Of a stretch of 64,000 nt of DNA, positions 16,973 to 24,869 are shown in pieces. The translations under genes and the position numbers were made by a program. The notes under the pieces were generated by a model. That model was given only the letters and a program-made list of their open reading frames with translations. It did no database searches and was not told the origin of the DNA. Every line of letters starts with the position of its first letter. Positions within the stretch are counted from its first letter, which is position 1. The stretch comes from an uncultured Prevotellaceae bacterium (lineage in GTDB: Bacteria; Bacteroidota; Bacteroidia; Bacteroidales; Bacteroidaceae), in assembly GCA_900316315.1 (NCBI GenBank), contig ONCK01000001.1, forward strand, positions 62,001 to 126,000, given 5' to 3'.

Positions 16973-17116
16973 CTAAGATGCCAAAGCAAAGTAGAGGATC
17001 AATGCAATCACCATCACGGCTATTAAGCCGAAGAAGATGCCATTGACGACGTTGCGGGCTTCCTTGTCCGCTTTCTCCTGACGTTGCTTAGCGCGAATCT
17101 TGCTTTTTTCACTCAT
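16973..17116 (-). CDS. 47-residue single-pass membrane protein
   Basis: Small gene: ATG at 17116, stop TAG at 16973. The N-terminus is strongly charged (MSEKSKIRAKQRQEKADKE), then one hydrophobic helix from about residue 24 to 46 (GIFFGLIAVMVIALILYFAL). It starts 37 bases after prfB and ends 87 before the CYTH gene, all on one strand. The many Lys/Arg residues before the helix predict a cytoplasmic N-terminus. Function unknown. The coding call rests on the clean topology and operon spacing. Confidence 0.65.
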   Translation of the reverse strand: MSEKSKIRAKQRQEKADKEARNVVNGIFFGLIAVMVIALILYFALAS

Positions 17117-17153
17117 ATTCTGATATGTTTTATATTGTTTTGGGATGCAGTCT

Positions 17154-18275
17154 CTACTGGGCCTTCTTTGCGCCGCCGTACTCCATAAGATAGGCCTTGA
17201 TGAAGCCGTCCAGTTTGCCGTCCATCACACCCTGTACGTCGCTGGTCTGATATCCGGTGCGATGGTCCTTGACTCTGCGGTCGTCAAATACGTAGCTGCG
17301 TATCTGGCTGCCCCATTCTATTTTCTTTTTGCCGGCTTCTATCTGTGCCTGCTTGGCTTGCCGGCGCTTGAGTTCGCGGTCGTAGAGCTGAGAACGCAGG
17401 AGGCGCATGGCATTTTCCCGGTTCTCAAGTTGCTTACGGCTTTCTGTATTTTCGATCAAAATCTCTTCCTCTTCACCCGTGTCGGGATCTGTGTACTGGT
17501 ATCTCAGACGTACACCCGTCTCCACCTTGTTGACGTTTTGTCCGCCTGCGCCTCCACTGCGGAAGAGGTCCCAGCTGATCTTGCTCGGGTCAACCTCTAC
17601 CTCAATTGTGTCGTCGACAAGCGGCGTCACAAAGACACTTGCAAATGATGTCATGCGCTTGCCCTGCGCGTTGAAAGGGGATACGCGCACCAGACGGTGA
17701 ACTCCGTTTTCTGACTTCAGATATCCGTAGGCGTCCTCTCCCTCTATCTCCATCGTGACCGTCTTGATGCCGGCCTCGTCGCCATTCTGTAGATTGCTGA
17801 TGCGCGTCTTGTAGCCGTGAGACTCGGCGTAGCGTAGGTACATTCGCATCAGCATCGCCGCCCAGTCCTGACTCTCAGTACCGCCGGCGCCGCTGTTAAT
17901 CTTAAGCACGCAGTCCATCGCGTCCTCGTCCTCACGCAGCATGTTGCGAAGCTCGAGCTGCTCGACGGCATCGATAGCCCGTGCGTAGTCGGCGTCGAGT
18001 TCTTGCTCCGTGACGAGTTGCTCCTTGATATAGTCAAAGGCCAGAGTCGTCTCGTCGGCGAGTTGCCTGACTTTCTCGTACCCCTTGATCCACTTCTCGA
18101 GGCCTTTTACCTTTTTCATCTGAGCCTCGGCGCGCTTGGGGTCGTCCCAGAAGTCGGGAGCCTGAGTACGTATTGTCTCTTCCTCAAACTGCATGCGCTT
18201 GCCCTCGATGTCGAGATACTGATAGAGCTTTTGGACACGCTCGTTGAGGTCTTTTAGTTGGTCTGCGGTAATCAT
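17154..18275 (-). CDS. prfB: Peptide chain release factor 2
   Basis: 373 residues. The stop-codon reading motif SPF is at 199-201 (type for RF2, reading UGA and UAA) and the catalytic GGQ at 244-246. The frame is unbroken: at the place where many bacteria have an in-frame UGA and +1 frameshift (after YL, codons 20-22 here, near 18213-18218) the codons are TAT CTC GAC, so no autoregulatory slippage is needed. A near-consensus promoter box (TAACTTTA) lies at 18300-18293. The small membrane protein gene follows after 37 bases. Confidence 0.96.
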   Translation of the reverse strand: MITADQLKDLNERVQKLYQYLDIEGKRMQFEEETIRTQAPDFWDDPKRAEAQMKKVKGLEKWIKGYEKVRQLADETTLAFDYIKEQLVTEQELDADYARAIDAVEQLELRNMLREDEDAMDCVLKINSGAGGTESQDWAAMLMRMYLRYAESHGYKTRISNLQNGDEAGIKTVTMEIEGEDAYGYLKSENGVHRLVRVSPFNAQGKRMTSFASVFVTPLVDDTIEVEVDPSKISWDLFRSGGAGGQNVNKVETGVRLRYQYTDPDTGEEEEILIENTESRKQLENRENAMRLLRSQLYDRELKRRQAKQAQIEAGKKKIEWGSQIRSYVFDDRRVKDHRTGYQTSDVQGVMDGKLDGFIKAYLMEYGGAKKAQ

Positions 18276-18359
18276 GTGTTGCTAATTCAGCGTAAAGTTA
18301 CGAAAAATCCGTATTAGCAACGTCTTTTGCCGGCAAAAATTATACGGGGTCCCCTTTTT

Positions 18360-20177
18360 CTACGATTTGTAGAGACTCTCTATCGTGCGGATGTGATGGT
18401 CAAAGATTTTGTCGCGCCTCATCTTCATTGTGTTGGTAAGTTCGTCCCGCTCGATACTGAAGGGGCGTGTCAGAAGAGCAAAGCGTTTCACCTTCTCGTA
18501 GTCTGCCAGTCCCGTCTGGAGACGTGCGATGCGCGCCTCGAGGAAAGCGTGAATCCGGGGCGAACTGCAGAGCTCCTGTCTGTCGGCGCATGGGATACCG
18601 TGGCGGTCGGCGTAGCGCTTGAGCAGGGCGTAATCGGGCACGATAAGGGCGGAGACAAACTTGAAGCGGTCGGCTATCACCATGACCTGGTCTATGTATC
18701 TGTCGACGACGAGTGCGGACTCGATGAGCTGAGGGGCGATGTATTTGCCGTTGCTTGTCTTGTACAGATTCTTGATGCGGTCTGTCAGGAAGAGTTCTCC
18801 ACCCTTGAGGTAGCCGGCGTCTCCGGTGTGGAACCAACCTTCGCTGTCGATGGCCTGGGCCGTCTCGAGCGGGCGGTGATAATATCCCTTGGTGACGGAG
18901 CCTCCGCGCACGAGTATCTCGCCGTCGGGCGCGATGCGCACTTCCAGTCCCGGTATGACACGACCCACGGAGCCCATGGTCACACGCTGTCCCCGCTGAT
19001 CGATGGATACGGTCGCCGTAGTCTCGGTCAGTCCGTAGGCAGCGACCATCGGTATGCCGCAGGAGTGGACAAAGATCTCCACAGACGGCGACAGGGCAGC
19101 CCCGGCTACGGGGAAGAGACGCGGTGTCCCCAGCCCGATGCTGCTGCGGACCTTGCTGAGCACTGCGCGGTCGGCGATACGATATTGCAGGCTGAGCCCT
19201 GATGATGGCTGTCTGCCTTGCAGGATATGATCCACCCAATAGCGCCTTCCCACATTGAGGGCGAGGTGAAACAAGGCCCGTTGCCGGTTGCCCCGGATAT
19301 TGACTTGGTGCATCACATTGGCGTATATCTTCTCCCACAGACGGGGCACTGCGCTCATCGCATTGGGATGTATCTCGCGCAGGGCCTGAGAGGCTTGATG
19401 GGGATCGCTATTGACAGCGAGCGTGCAGCCTTTGGCAAGGCACAGGTAGCCCCACCCGCGCTCGAAAATGTGACTCAGGGGCAAAATCTCCAGTACCACG
19501 TCACCCTCTCTCACATCCAGACAGTTCCAGTTGTGCTTGAGCGCGGCACTATACATGCTGTAGGTCAATATGACTCCCTTGCTCCGTCCTGTAGTGCCGC
19601 TCGTGTAGAGAATATCTGCGATGTCATTGGGCGAAGCCAGCGCCTTGCGCTGACTGAGCAGGCGTCCGATGGGCTCGGGGGCGCCGAGGCGCATAAACTC
19701 GTCAAAGTAGAGAGAAAAACTGTCAGTCGGGTGACGCTTAACCTCTGGGTTGATGATGACAAACTTGTGGAGTGAGGGCACGGTAGCAAAGAGCGGAAAG
19801 GCCACGTCGTACTGCTGCTGATTGCCAACAAAGATGATACGCACTCCGGCGTCGCGCAGCATAAACTCGACCTCGGCCTGACTGCTGCTGGGGAAGAAGG
19901 GCGTCGTCACCACGCCGGCCTGATAGGCACCGAAGTTGATATAGTAGTACTCAGGACAATTGGGTGCAAAGACAGCGACCACCTCGCCCTTCTCCAGTCC
20001 CGCCCCGATGAGCGCGCGACTCACCTGACCAGCGCTGTGAGCCAGTTCGGGCCAGGCGATGTCGGTCCACGACGCCCCAGGAGCCGACTTGTACATCAGC
20101 GCCGTGCGTCCTGCATATTGCTTGGCGAGTCGGGGCAACAGCCGGATGAAATCGAGATCAGACGGTACCGTACTCAT
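18360..20177 (-). CDS. AMP-forming long-chain acyl-CoA synthetase
   Basis: 605 residues. It carries the adenylation motifs: P-loop-like YTSGTTGRSKGV (191-202), AYGLTETTATVS, the HTGDAGYL segment, the hinge DRIKNLYKTSNGKYIAP and a C-terminal region with the conserved Lys in ELTNTMKMRRDKI. It would activate fatty acids with ATP and CoA at the inner face of the membrane for lipid synthesis or breakdown. Its ATG overlaps the stop codon of the macro-like gene by four bases (ATGA), so the two are translated together. Chain-length preference cannot be told. Confidence 0.93.
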   Translation of the reverse strand: MSTVPSDLDFIRLLPRLAKQYAGRTALMYKSAPGASWTDIAWPELAHSAGQVSRALIGAGLEKGEVVAVFAPNCPEYYYINFGAYQAGVVTTPFFPSSSQAEVEFMLRDAGVRIIFVGNQQQYDVAFPLFATVPSLHKFVIINPEVKRHPTDSFSLYFDEFMRLGAPEPIGRLLSQRKALASPNDIADILYTSGTTGRSKGVILTYSMYSAALKHNWNCLDVREGDVVLEILPLSHIFERGWGYLCLAKGCTLAVNSDPHQASQALREIHPNAMSAVPRLWEKIYANVMHQVNIRGNRQRALFHLALNVGRRYWVDHILQGRQPSSGLSLQYRIADRAVLSKVRSSIGLGTPRLFPVAGAALSPSVEIFVHSCGIPMVAAYGLTETTATVSIDQRGQRVTMGSVGRVIPGLEVRIAPDGEILVRGGSVTKGYYHRPLETAQAIDSEGWFHTGDAGYLKGGELFLTDRIKNLYKTSNGKYIAPQLIESALVVDRYIDQVMVIADRFKFVSALIVPDYALLKRYADRHGIPCADRQELCSSPRIHAFLEARIARLQTGLADYEKVKRFALLTRPFSIERDELTNTMKMRRDKIFDHHIRTIESLYKS

Positions 20178-20575
20178 ATATTACCAAGACAATCCCAAAA
20201 GGTCTTAGGAAGCCATACATTGTCCAGCTTACGCGCCTCGCAAAAGAGCGGAGCTATCTCGCTGTCTCTGAAGCCTGCTATGCCGCAGCCGATGCGCGTC
20301 ACGAGAAATTTGAGCTCAGGGTGCTGACGGGCAAAGTCTGTGAACTGATCGACATAGGGGCGTATCGTCTCCACGCCGCCCTGCATAGTGGGTATGGCAT
20401 ACGACTGTCCTTGCAGCCCAACGCCTTGGCCCATGACAGCCCCAAACTTCTCATAAGCCACTCGGGCTGCCCCGCCTGCGTGCATGCCTTGCAGATTGCT
20501 GCCAAAGACGAAGATCTCGCCTGGCTTGAGACTCGAGATGTGTTCAGGAGAGACGCAGGGATATGGATCTTTCAT
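20174..20575 (-). CDS. Macro-domain-like protein
   Basis: 133 residues. The segment IFVFGSNLQGMHAGGAARVAYEKFGAV, then YAIPTMQG and FLVTRIGCGIAGFRDSEIAPLF, resembles small macro-fold proteins (the A1S_2505 phage-like family), which in other macro domains bind ADP-ribose or its derivatives. The Gly-rich loop GMHAGGAA and the GCGIAGF loop are where a ligand would sit. It has a promoter box 30 bases upstream and overlaps the acyl-CoA synthetase gene by four bases. Whether it removes ADP-ribose, or O-acyl groups from ADP-ribose, is not known. Confidence 0.75.
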   Translation of the reverse strand: MKDPYPCVSPEHISSLKPGEIFVFGSNLQGMHAGGAARVAYEKFGAVMGQGVGLQGQSYAIPTMQGGVETIRPYVDQFTDFARQHPELKFLVTRIGCGIAGFRDSEIAPLFCEARKLDNVWLPKTFWDCLGNI

Positions 20576-20605
20576 AGTAGTTTCCCTCCTTCAGGATGTT
20601 TGACA

Positions 20606-20613
20606 CAAAAGTA
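20606..20613 (-). promoter_or_regulatory. -7 promoter box, macro-like / acyl-CoA synthetase unit
   Basis: TACTTTTG on the minus strand, 30 bases before the ATG at 20575. Confidence 0.5.
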
Positions 20614-20649
20614 AGAAAAAAATTAATCGGCAAAGCCTTCGAGTCAAAT

Positions 20650-21477
20650 TTATTTGTCTTCGGGTGTCTGCAGTCTGGCGACGGCGTCCTTGACCACGAG
20701 ACCTGCGAGCGTGAAGCCGAAGATGGCGGTGATGTGGGCCAGGGTTCCGTTGATCTGGGCCTTGCTCGAGCACCACTCATGATTGAGCAGCGAGGGGTCG
20801 CCCGGCCCCTGCTTAGCCTTGGGACACATACAGTGCTCCGTGCCACAAGTCTTGTTGGCTCCGCGATTGGGTAATAACTCATCGCTGTAGACACATAGAA
20901 ATTTGCGGGCGGGTCTTGTGTGCGTGCGCTTAAACTTCTGACGCAGCGCACGAGCCAACGGGCAGCCTTTTACATGCCAGAATTCGTCTACTTTGACGCG
21001 TGTAGGGTCCATCTTGAGCGCTGCCCCCATCGCTGAGAAGAGACGTCCGCAGCTGCGGGTCGCCAGTTCGATAAGCAGTGCCTTATCCTTGAGCGAGTCG
21101 ATGGCGTCGATGATATAGTCGTAGTCGTCCAGTCTGAAAGTACCGGCCGTCTCTGCCGTGAAAATCTGCTGCACGGCCTGGATATCGGCTTGCGGGTTGA
21201 TCTCCAGCAGACGCTCGCGTAGCGCCTCCACCTTGACCTGCCCCACGGTGCGGGTCGTAGCCATCAACTGTCGGTTGATGTTGGTGATACATACGCGGTC
21301 GCTGTCCACAATTGTGAGATGGGAGATACCACTGCGGACCAGGCTCTCCGCCGTCCAAGAGCCGACACCGCCTACTCCGAAGATGATGACCCTAAGCGCC
21401 TCCAGGCGCTCCATGGCCACGTCGCCGAGCAGGAGCTGCGTGCGGTGGGAGATTGCTTTGCCTATACCATTGCTCAT
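20650..21477 (-). CDS. tcdA: tRNA threonylcarbamoyladenosine dehydratase (ThiF/MoeB family)
   Basis: 275 residues from the ATG at 21477; the longer reading to 21519 would start on top of the promoter box at 21517-21524 and is rejected. VIIFGVGGVGSW is the nucleotide-binding Rossmann motif, DSDRVCITNINRQ the ATP-contact segment and DAIDSLKDK the metal loop, as in E1-like adenylating enzymes. TcdA closes the ring of ct6A at position 37 of tRNAs. A Cys-rich stretch (CGTEHCMC, about 218-225 of this form) is an addition worth noting. Single-gene unit. Confidence 0.88.
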   Translation of the reverse strand: MSNGIGKAISHRTQLLLGDVAMERLEALRVIIFGVGGVGSWTAESLVRSGISHLTIVDSDRVCITNINRQLMATTRTVGQVKVEALRERLLEINPQADIQAVQQIFTAETAGTFRLDDYDYIIDAIDSLKDKALLIELATRSCGRLFSAMGAALKMDPTRVKVDEFWHVKGCPLARALRQKFKRTHTRPARKFLCVYSDELLPNRGANKTCGTEHCMCPKAKQGPGDPSLLNHEWCSSKAQINGTLAHITAIFGFTLAGLVVKDAVARLQTPEDK

Positions 21478-21516
21478 AGTAGATACCTTGTACAGCCTAT
21501 AGCTGCTTTGGGGATG

Positions 21517-21524
21517 CAAAATTA
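21517..21524 (-). promoter_or_regulatory. -7 promoter box for tcdA
   Basis: TAATTTTG on the minus strand, 39 bases before the chosen ATG. It decides the start of tcdA. Confidence 0.55.
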
Positions 21525-21764
21525 CACATTTTTTGCCCGCGCAAGCCTTTTCGGGCCGTCAAAGTCTGTTTCTCTGGGACTGCACTCCCGTCAGACACTG
21601 GGTAAGCGCCCAATCGTCAAAGCAAAACGGCCGGTCGCACAAGAAGCAGCGCGATGTCGCTTTGATGAGGTGGGATGTTGTCGCCGTCAGGTCCAGCCTT
21701 GCATCGCCGATATCAGGCCGACAGACATGATACGCCCTCCCCGGAACTGCAGCATTGGCAGCAA

Positions 21765-22181
21765 TCACTTCAGCATCATCAAGATGCTGCCGCAGGTGAT
21801 GAGTACGGCGCCCGCGATGACCTTTGGTGTCACCTGCTCGTGGAGCAGCAGCGCCGCAATCACGATAGTAAAGACCACCGACAGTTTGTCGACCGGCGCC
21901 ACGCGGGATACATCACCCAGTTGCAGGGCCTTGAAGTAACAGAGCCATGACAGTCCTGTCGCCAAGCCCGAGAGAATCAGGAAGATCCAGGTCGTGCGAC
22001 TCACATCCTTCACCTCTTGCAGATGGGAGCCGAAGATGACGATACCCCAAGTGAGGAGGAGCACCACGCCCGTGCGGATGGCGGTTGCCAGATTGCTATT
22101 GATCTGTCCGACGCCCAGCTTGGCAAGGATAGCCGTGAGCGCGGCAAACAGTGCTGAGAGCAAAGCGTAAAATTTCCACAT
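21765..22181 (-). CDS. EamA-family half-transporter, four to five helices
   Basis: 138 residues from the ATG at 22181; the reading to 22235 lies upstream of the promoter box. It is a single EamA repeat (about half a normal ten-helix drug/metabolite transporter): FYALLSALFAALTAILAKLGV, TAIRTGVVLLLTWGIVIF, TWIFLILSGLATGLSWLCYFKAL, then APVDKLSVVFTIVIAALLLHE and a last helix. Proteins of this size must pair to form a transporter. Substrate unknown. An 18-bp sequence 50 bases upstream of its -7 box also occurs upstream of the POT transporter gene. Confidence 0.85.
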   Translation of the reverse strand: MWKFYALLSALFAALTAILAKLGVGQINSNLATAIRTGVVLLLTWGIVIFGSHLQEVKDVSRTTWIFLILSGLATGLSWLCYFKALQLGDVSRVAPVDKLSVVFTIVIAALLLHEQVTPKVIAGAVLITCGSILMMLK

Positions 22182-22201
22182 ATTTGTCTCTTTTATTCCT
22201 G

Positions 22202-22209
22202 CAAAATTA
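22202..22209 (-). promoter_or_regulatory. -7 promoter box for the EamA gene
   Basis: TAATTTTG on the minus strand, 20 bases before the ATG at 22181. Confidence 0.5.
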
Positions 22210-22250
22210 CACCATACCACGCTATCCGTCGTCATGGCAAACGCACTTTT

Positions 22251-22277
22251 TATACGGCATGCGCATTGTGCCGTATA
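22251..22277. promoter_or_regulatory. Candidate operator upstream of the EamA gene
   Basis: ATGCGCATTGTGCCGTAT at 22259-22276 is repeated exactly at 29458-29475. Here it is flanked on the left by TATACGGCA (22251-22259), so the whole is an inverted repeat (TATACGGCA ... TGCCGTATA), the usual shape of a dimeric repressor site. Confidence 0.45.
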
Positions 22278-22545
22278 ATAAACGATTTTCAGCTTTTTTC
22301 CTTGCTGTCTTTTGGCACACTTGGCCGTTCCCGCCCCGCCATATCTAAAGGAGGAGTCCGCCCTTGCGGTCCATCATCTACACCGCCGCACCTCGCCGCT
22401 TCCCACCCGGCACCAGCTCCCGTCTCCCGGCACTACGACCAACACGTGCCGTTTGCAGGCGCCACATGGTCCCGAGTCGCGGGAAGAGTAATGGAAGAAG
22501 TATGCTTTTTCCTCATTTTAGTCGTAAATATCAGAAATATTGTCG

Positions 22546-22553
22546 TACCTTTG
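22546..22553 (+). promoter_or_regulatory. -7 promoter box for murF
   Basis: TACCTTTG, 31 bases before the murF ATG at 22585. Confidence 0.5.
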
Positions 22554-22584
22554 ACCACATCAAAAACTGTCTACATCCTTATCT

Positions 22585-23913
22585 ATGGACATCACATCAC
22601 TATACCATATCTATCAGGCCCATCCTATAGTCACCACGGACAGCCGCCATTGTCCGCAGAACTCTATCTTCATCGCACTCAAGGGGGCAAGCTTTGACGG
22701 CAACCGCTTCGCTGCCTCCGCCCTCAGCCAGGGATGTGCCTACGCTGTAATCGACGAGCCGCAGTACGCCGTCCCCGGCGATTCGCGGTATATCCTCGTT
22801 GACGACTGTCTGACGACGTACAAGGAACTGGCCCGCGAGCACCGACGCCAATTTGACATCCCCGTACTGGGTATCACCGGCACCAACGGAAAAACGACAA
22901 CCAAGGAACTTATCTCGGCTGTACTTGCCACCAAGTACCGCGTGATGCACACCGAGGCCAACTTCAACAACGACGTGGGCGTACCCCGAACGCTCTTGCG
23001 CCTGACGGCTGACGACCAGATCGCAGTCGTTGAGATGGGAGCCTCCCACCCTGGCGACATCAAGCGCCTCGTGGAGTATGTGGAGCCGACCTGCGGCCTC
23101 ATCACCAATGTCGGCAGAGCCCACCTCCAAGGCTTCGGCTCCTTTGAGGGCGTCAAGCGCACCAAGGGAGAGCTCTACGACTACCTTAAGGCCAGCCCCG
23201 CCACACAAGTAGTGTGGATCAATGCTGACAGCCCCGATCTCCTCGCCATGGCCTCCGAGCGCGGCCTCGACAAGCTGCACCGCTACGGCACAGAGAGCGA
23301 CGACGTCGCTGTCAAGGGTGAGGTGACCGGCTGCACGCCCTATCTCTCCTTCCGCTGGAACTTACGTCGCGACGACGGTACGCGAAGCGAGTGGCACGAG
23401 GTACATACCCATCTCATCGGCAGCTACAATGTATCCAACATGCTCGCCGCTGTAAGCGTCGGCCTCGACCTCGGCGTCTCCGAGGAGCAGGTCTGCCAGG
23501 CACTGGAGGCATATGTCCCCACCAACAGCCGGTCTGAGCTGCGCGAGACGGCGCACAATCGTCTCATCGTCGATGCCTACAATGCTAATCCTTCCAGCAT
23601 GATGGCCGCCCTCCGCAACTTCGTCCAGATGGACGGCGATCACAAGATGGTCATTCTTGGCGACATGCGCGAGCTCGGTGAAGTGAGCCTCCAGGAACAC
23701 CAGCAGGTCGTAGACTACCTGAGCCAGCAGTCCTCCATCGAGACCGTATGGCTCGTAGGCGGAGAGTTTGCCAAGGCCCGTCACTCCTTCCGCGCCTTTG
23801 GTGACGTAGAGGAGGTCAAGCAAGCCATCCTCGCCGACCCGCCTCTGGGCCGACTCATCCTTATCAAGGGCAGCAACAGTACAAAGCTCTGGCAATTGCC
23901 CGATATCCTCTAA
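22585..23913 (+). CDS. murF: UDP-MurNAc-tripeptide--D-Ala-D-Ala ligase
   Basis: 442 residues. The Mur-ligase ATP site GTNGKTTTKE is at 99-107, followed by NFNNDVGVPRTLL (the MurF substrate signature), the EMGASHPGDI segment, and the C-terminal VDAYNANPSSM and ILGDMRELG. It adds D-Ala-D-Ala to the UDP-linked tripeptide in the cytoplasm, after MurE. It is separate from both dcw blocks and is instead followed 22 bases later by an ABC exporter. Confidence 0.96.
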   Translation: MDITSLYHIYQAHPIVTTDSRHCPQNSIFIALKGASFDGNRFAASALSQGCAYAVIDEPQYAVPGDSRYILVDDCLTTYKELAREHRRQFDIPVLGITGTNGKTTTKELISAVLATKYRVMHTEANFNNDVGVPRTLLRLTADDQIAVVEMGASHPGDIKRLVEYVEPTCGLITNVGRAHLQGFGSFEGVKRTKGELYDYLKASPATQVVWINADSPDLLAMASERGLDKLHRYGTESDDVAVKGEVTGCTPYLSFRWNLRRDDGTRSEWHEVHTHLIGSYNVSNMLAAVSVGLDLGVSEEQVCQALEAYVPTNSRSELRETAHNRLIVDAYNANPSSMMAALRNFVQMDGDHKMVILGDMRELGEVSLQEHQQVVDYLSQQSSIETVWLVGGEFAKARHSFRAFGDVEEVKQAILADPPLGRLILIKGSNSTKLWQLPDIL

Positions 23914-23935
23914 TACATACAAAACCACACCCACT

Positions 23936-24847
23936 ATGGACAACTTCATCCAAGCCCACAACATCCGCAAAGCCTATGGCGAGCATGTCGTACTTGATGA
24001 TGTAAGCATCGATGTGCCGCGCGGCAAAATCTTTGGCCTACTAGGCCCCAACGGAGCGGGCAAGACGACTCTGATCCGCATCATCAATCATATTACAATG
24101 CCTGATGAGGGCTCCGTCATCTTTGACGGACATCCGCTATGTACCGATGATATGCTCCATATCGGCTACCTGCCTGAGGAGCGCGGCCTTTACAAGAAGA
24201 TGAAAGTCGGCGAGCAGGCCATCTACCTCGCCCGGCTCAAGGGACTTACCGCCCGCGAAGCCCGCACAAGGCTCAAGGCGTGGTTTGAGAAGTTTCAAAT
24301 TATGCCCTGGTGGAACAAGAAGCTCGAGGAACTCTCCAAGGGCATGCAGCAAAAGGTACAGTTTGTCATCACCGTGCTCCACGAGCCGCCCTTGCTCATA
24401 CTGGACGAGCCTTTCAGCGGTTTTGACCCCGTCAATGCCGAACTGCTGAAGCGCGAGATCCTGGCCCTGCGCGACAAAGGGCACACGATCCTCTTCTCCA
24501 CCCACAATATGGCTTCCGTAGAGGAGATGTGCGACCACGTCGCCCTGATCAATCACTCACGCATCGTGCTCCAGGGTGCCGTTGACGACATCCGCGAGCG
24601 GTACAAGGACTACACGTACAGCGTAGAGGTGGCCCCCGATGCTCAGCTGGACGGCCAAATTGATATTGTCAAGACAGAGGAAGGTCCCAAGCGCAAGGTG
24701 CTCATCGTACATAAGCCTCAGGACGAGACCAACGCCTCCCTACTCTCACGCATCGCCGCCCAGACTGAGGTATACGCCTTCTCCGAGATACTGCCATCGA
24801 TGAATGATATCTTCATCCGGGCCGTACAAAACGACGAACTTCATTAG
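23936..24847 (+). CDS. ABC exporter ATPase, NatA-like
   Basis: 303 residues. Walker A GPNGAGKT (37-44), signature LSKGMQQK (133-140), Walker B LLILDEP (153-159) and the switch His in FSTHNM. The LSKGMQQK signature and a C-terminal extension of about 80 residues are typical of NatA-type ATPases of the DUF4162 group. It would energise the permease encoded 22 bases downstream. Relatives export sodium or unknown compounds; nothing here fixes the cargo. Confidence 0.93.
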   Translation: MDNFIQAHNIRKAYGEHVVLDDVSIDVPRGKIFGLLGPNGAGKTTLIRIINHITMPDEGSVIFDGHPLCTDDMLHIGYLPEERGLYKKMKVGEQAIYLARLKGLTAREARTRLKAWFEKFQIMPWWNKKLEELSKGMQQKVQFVITVLHEPPLLILDEPFSGFDPVNAELLKREILALRDKGHTILFSTHNMASVEEMCDHVALINHSRIVLQGAVDDIRERYKDYTYSVEVAPDAQLDGQIDIVKTEEGPKRKVLIVHKPQDETNASLLSRIAAQTEVYAFSEILPSMNDIFIRAVQNDELH

Positions 24848-24869
24848 CCATCCCCACATCCAATCCACT

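Larger units (their letters stand above)
22182..22584. other. Regulatory gap between divergent EamA and murF genes
   Basis: 403 bases. It contains the EamA -7 box (22202-22209), the shared 18-bp site (22259-22276) and the murF -7 box (22546-22553). No gene seen in 22280-22540. Confidence 0.7.
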
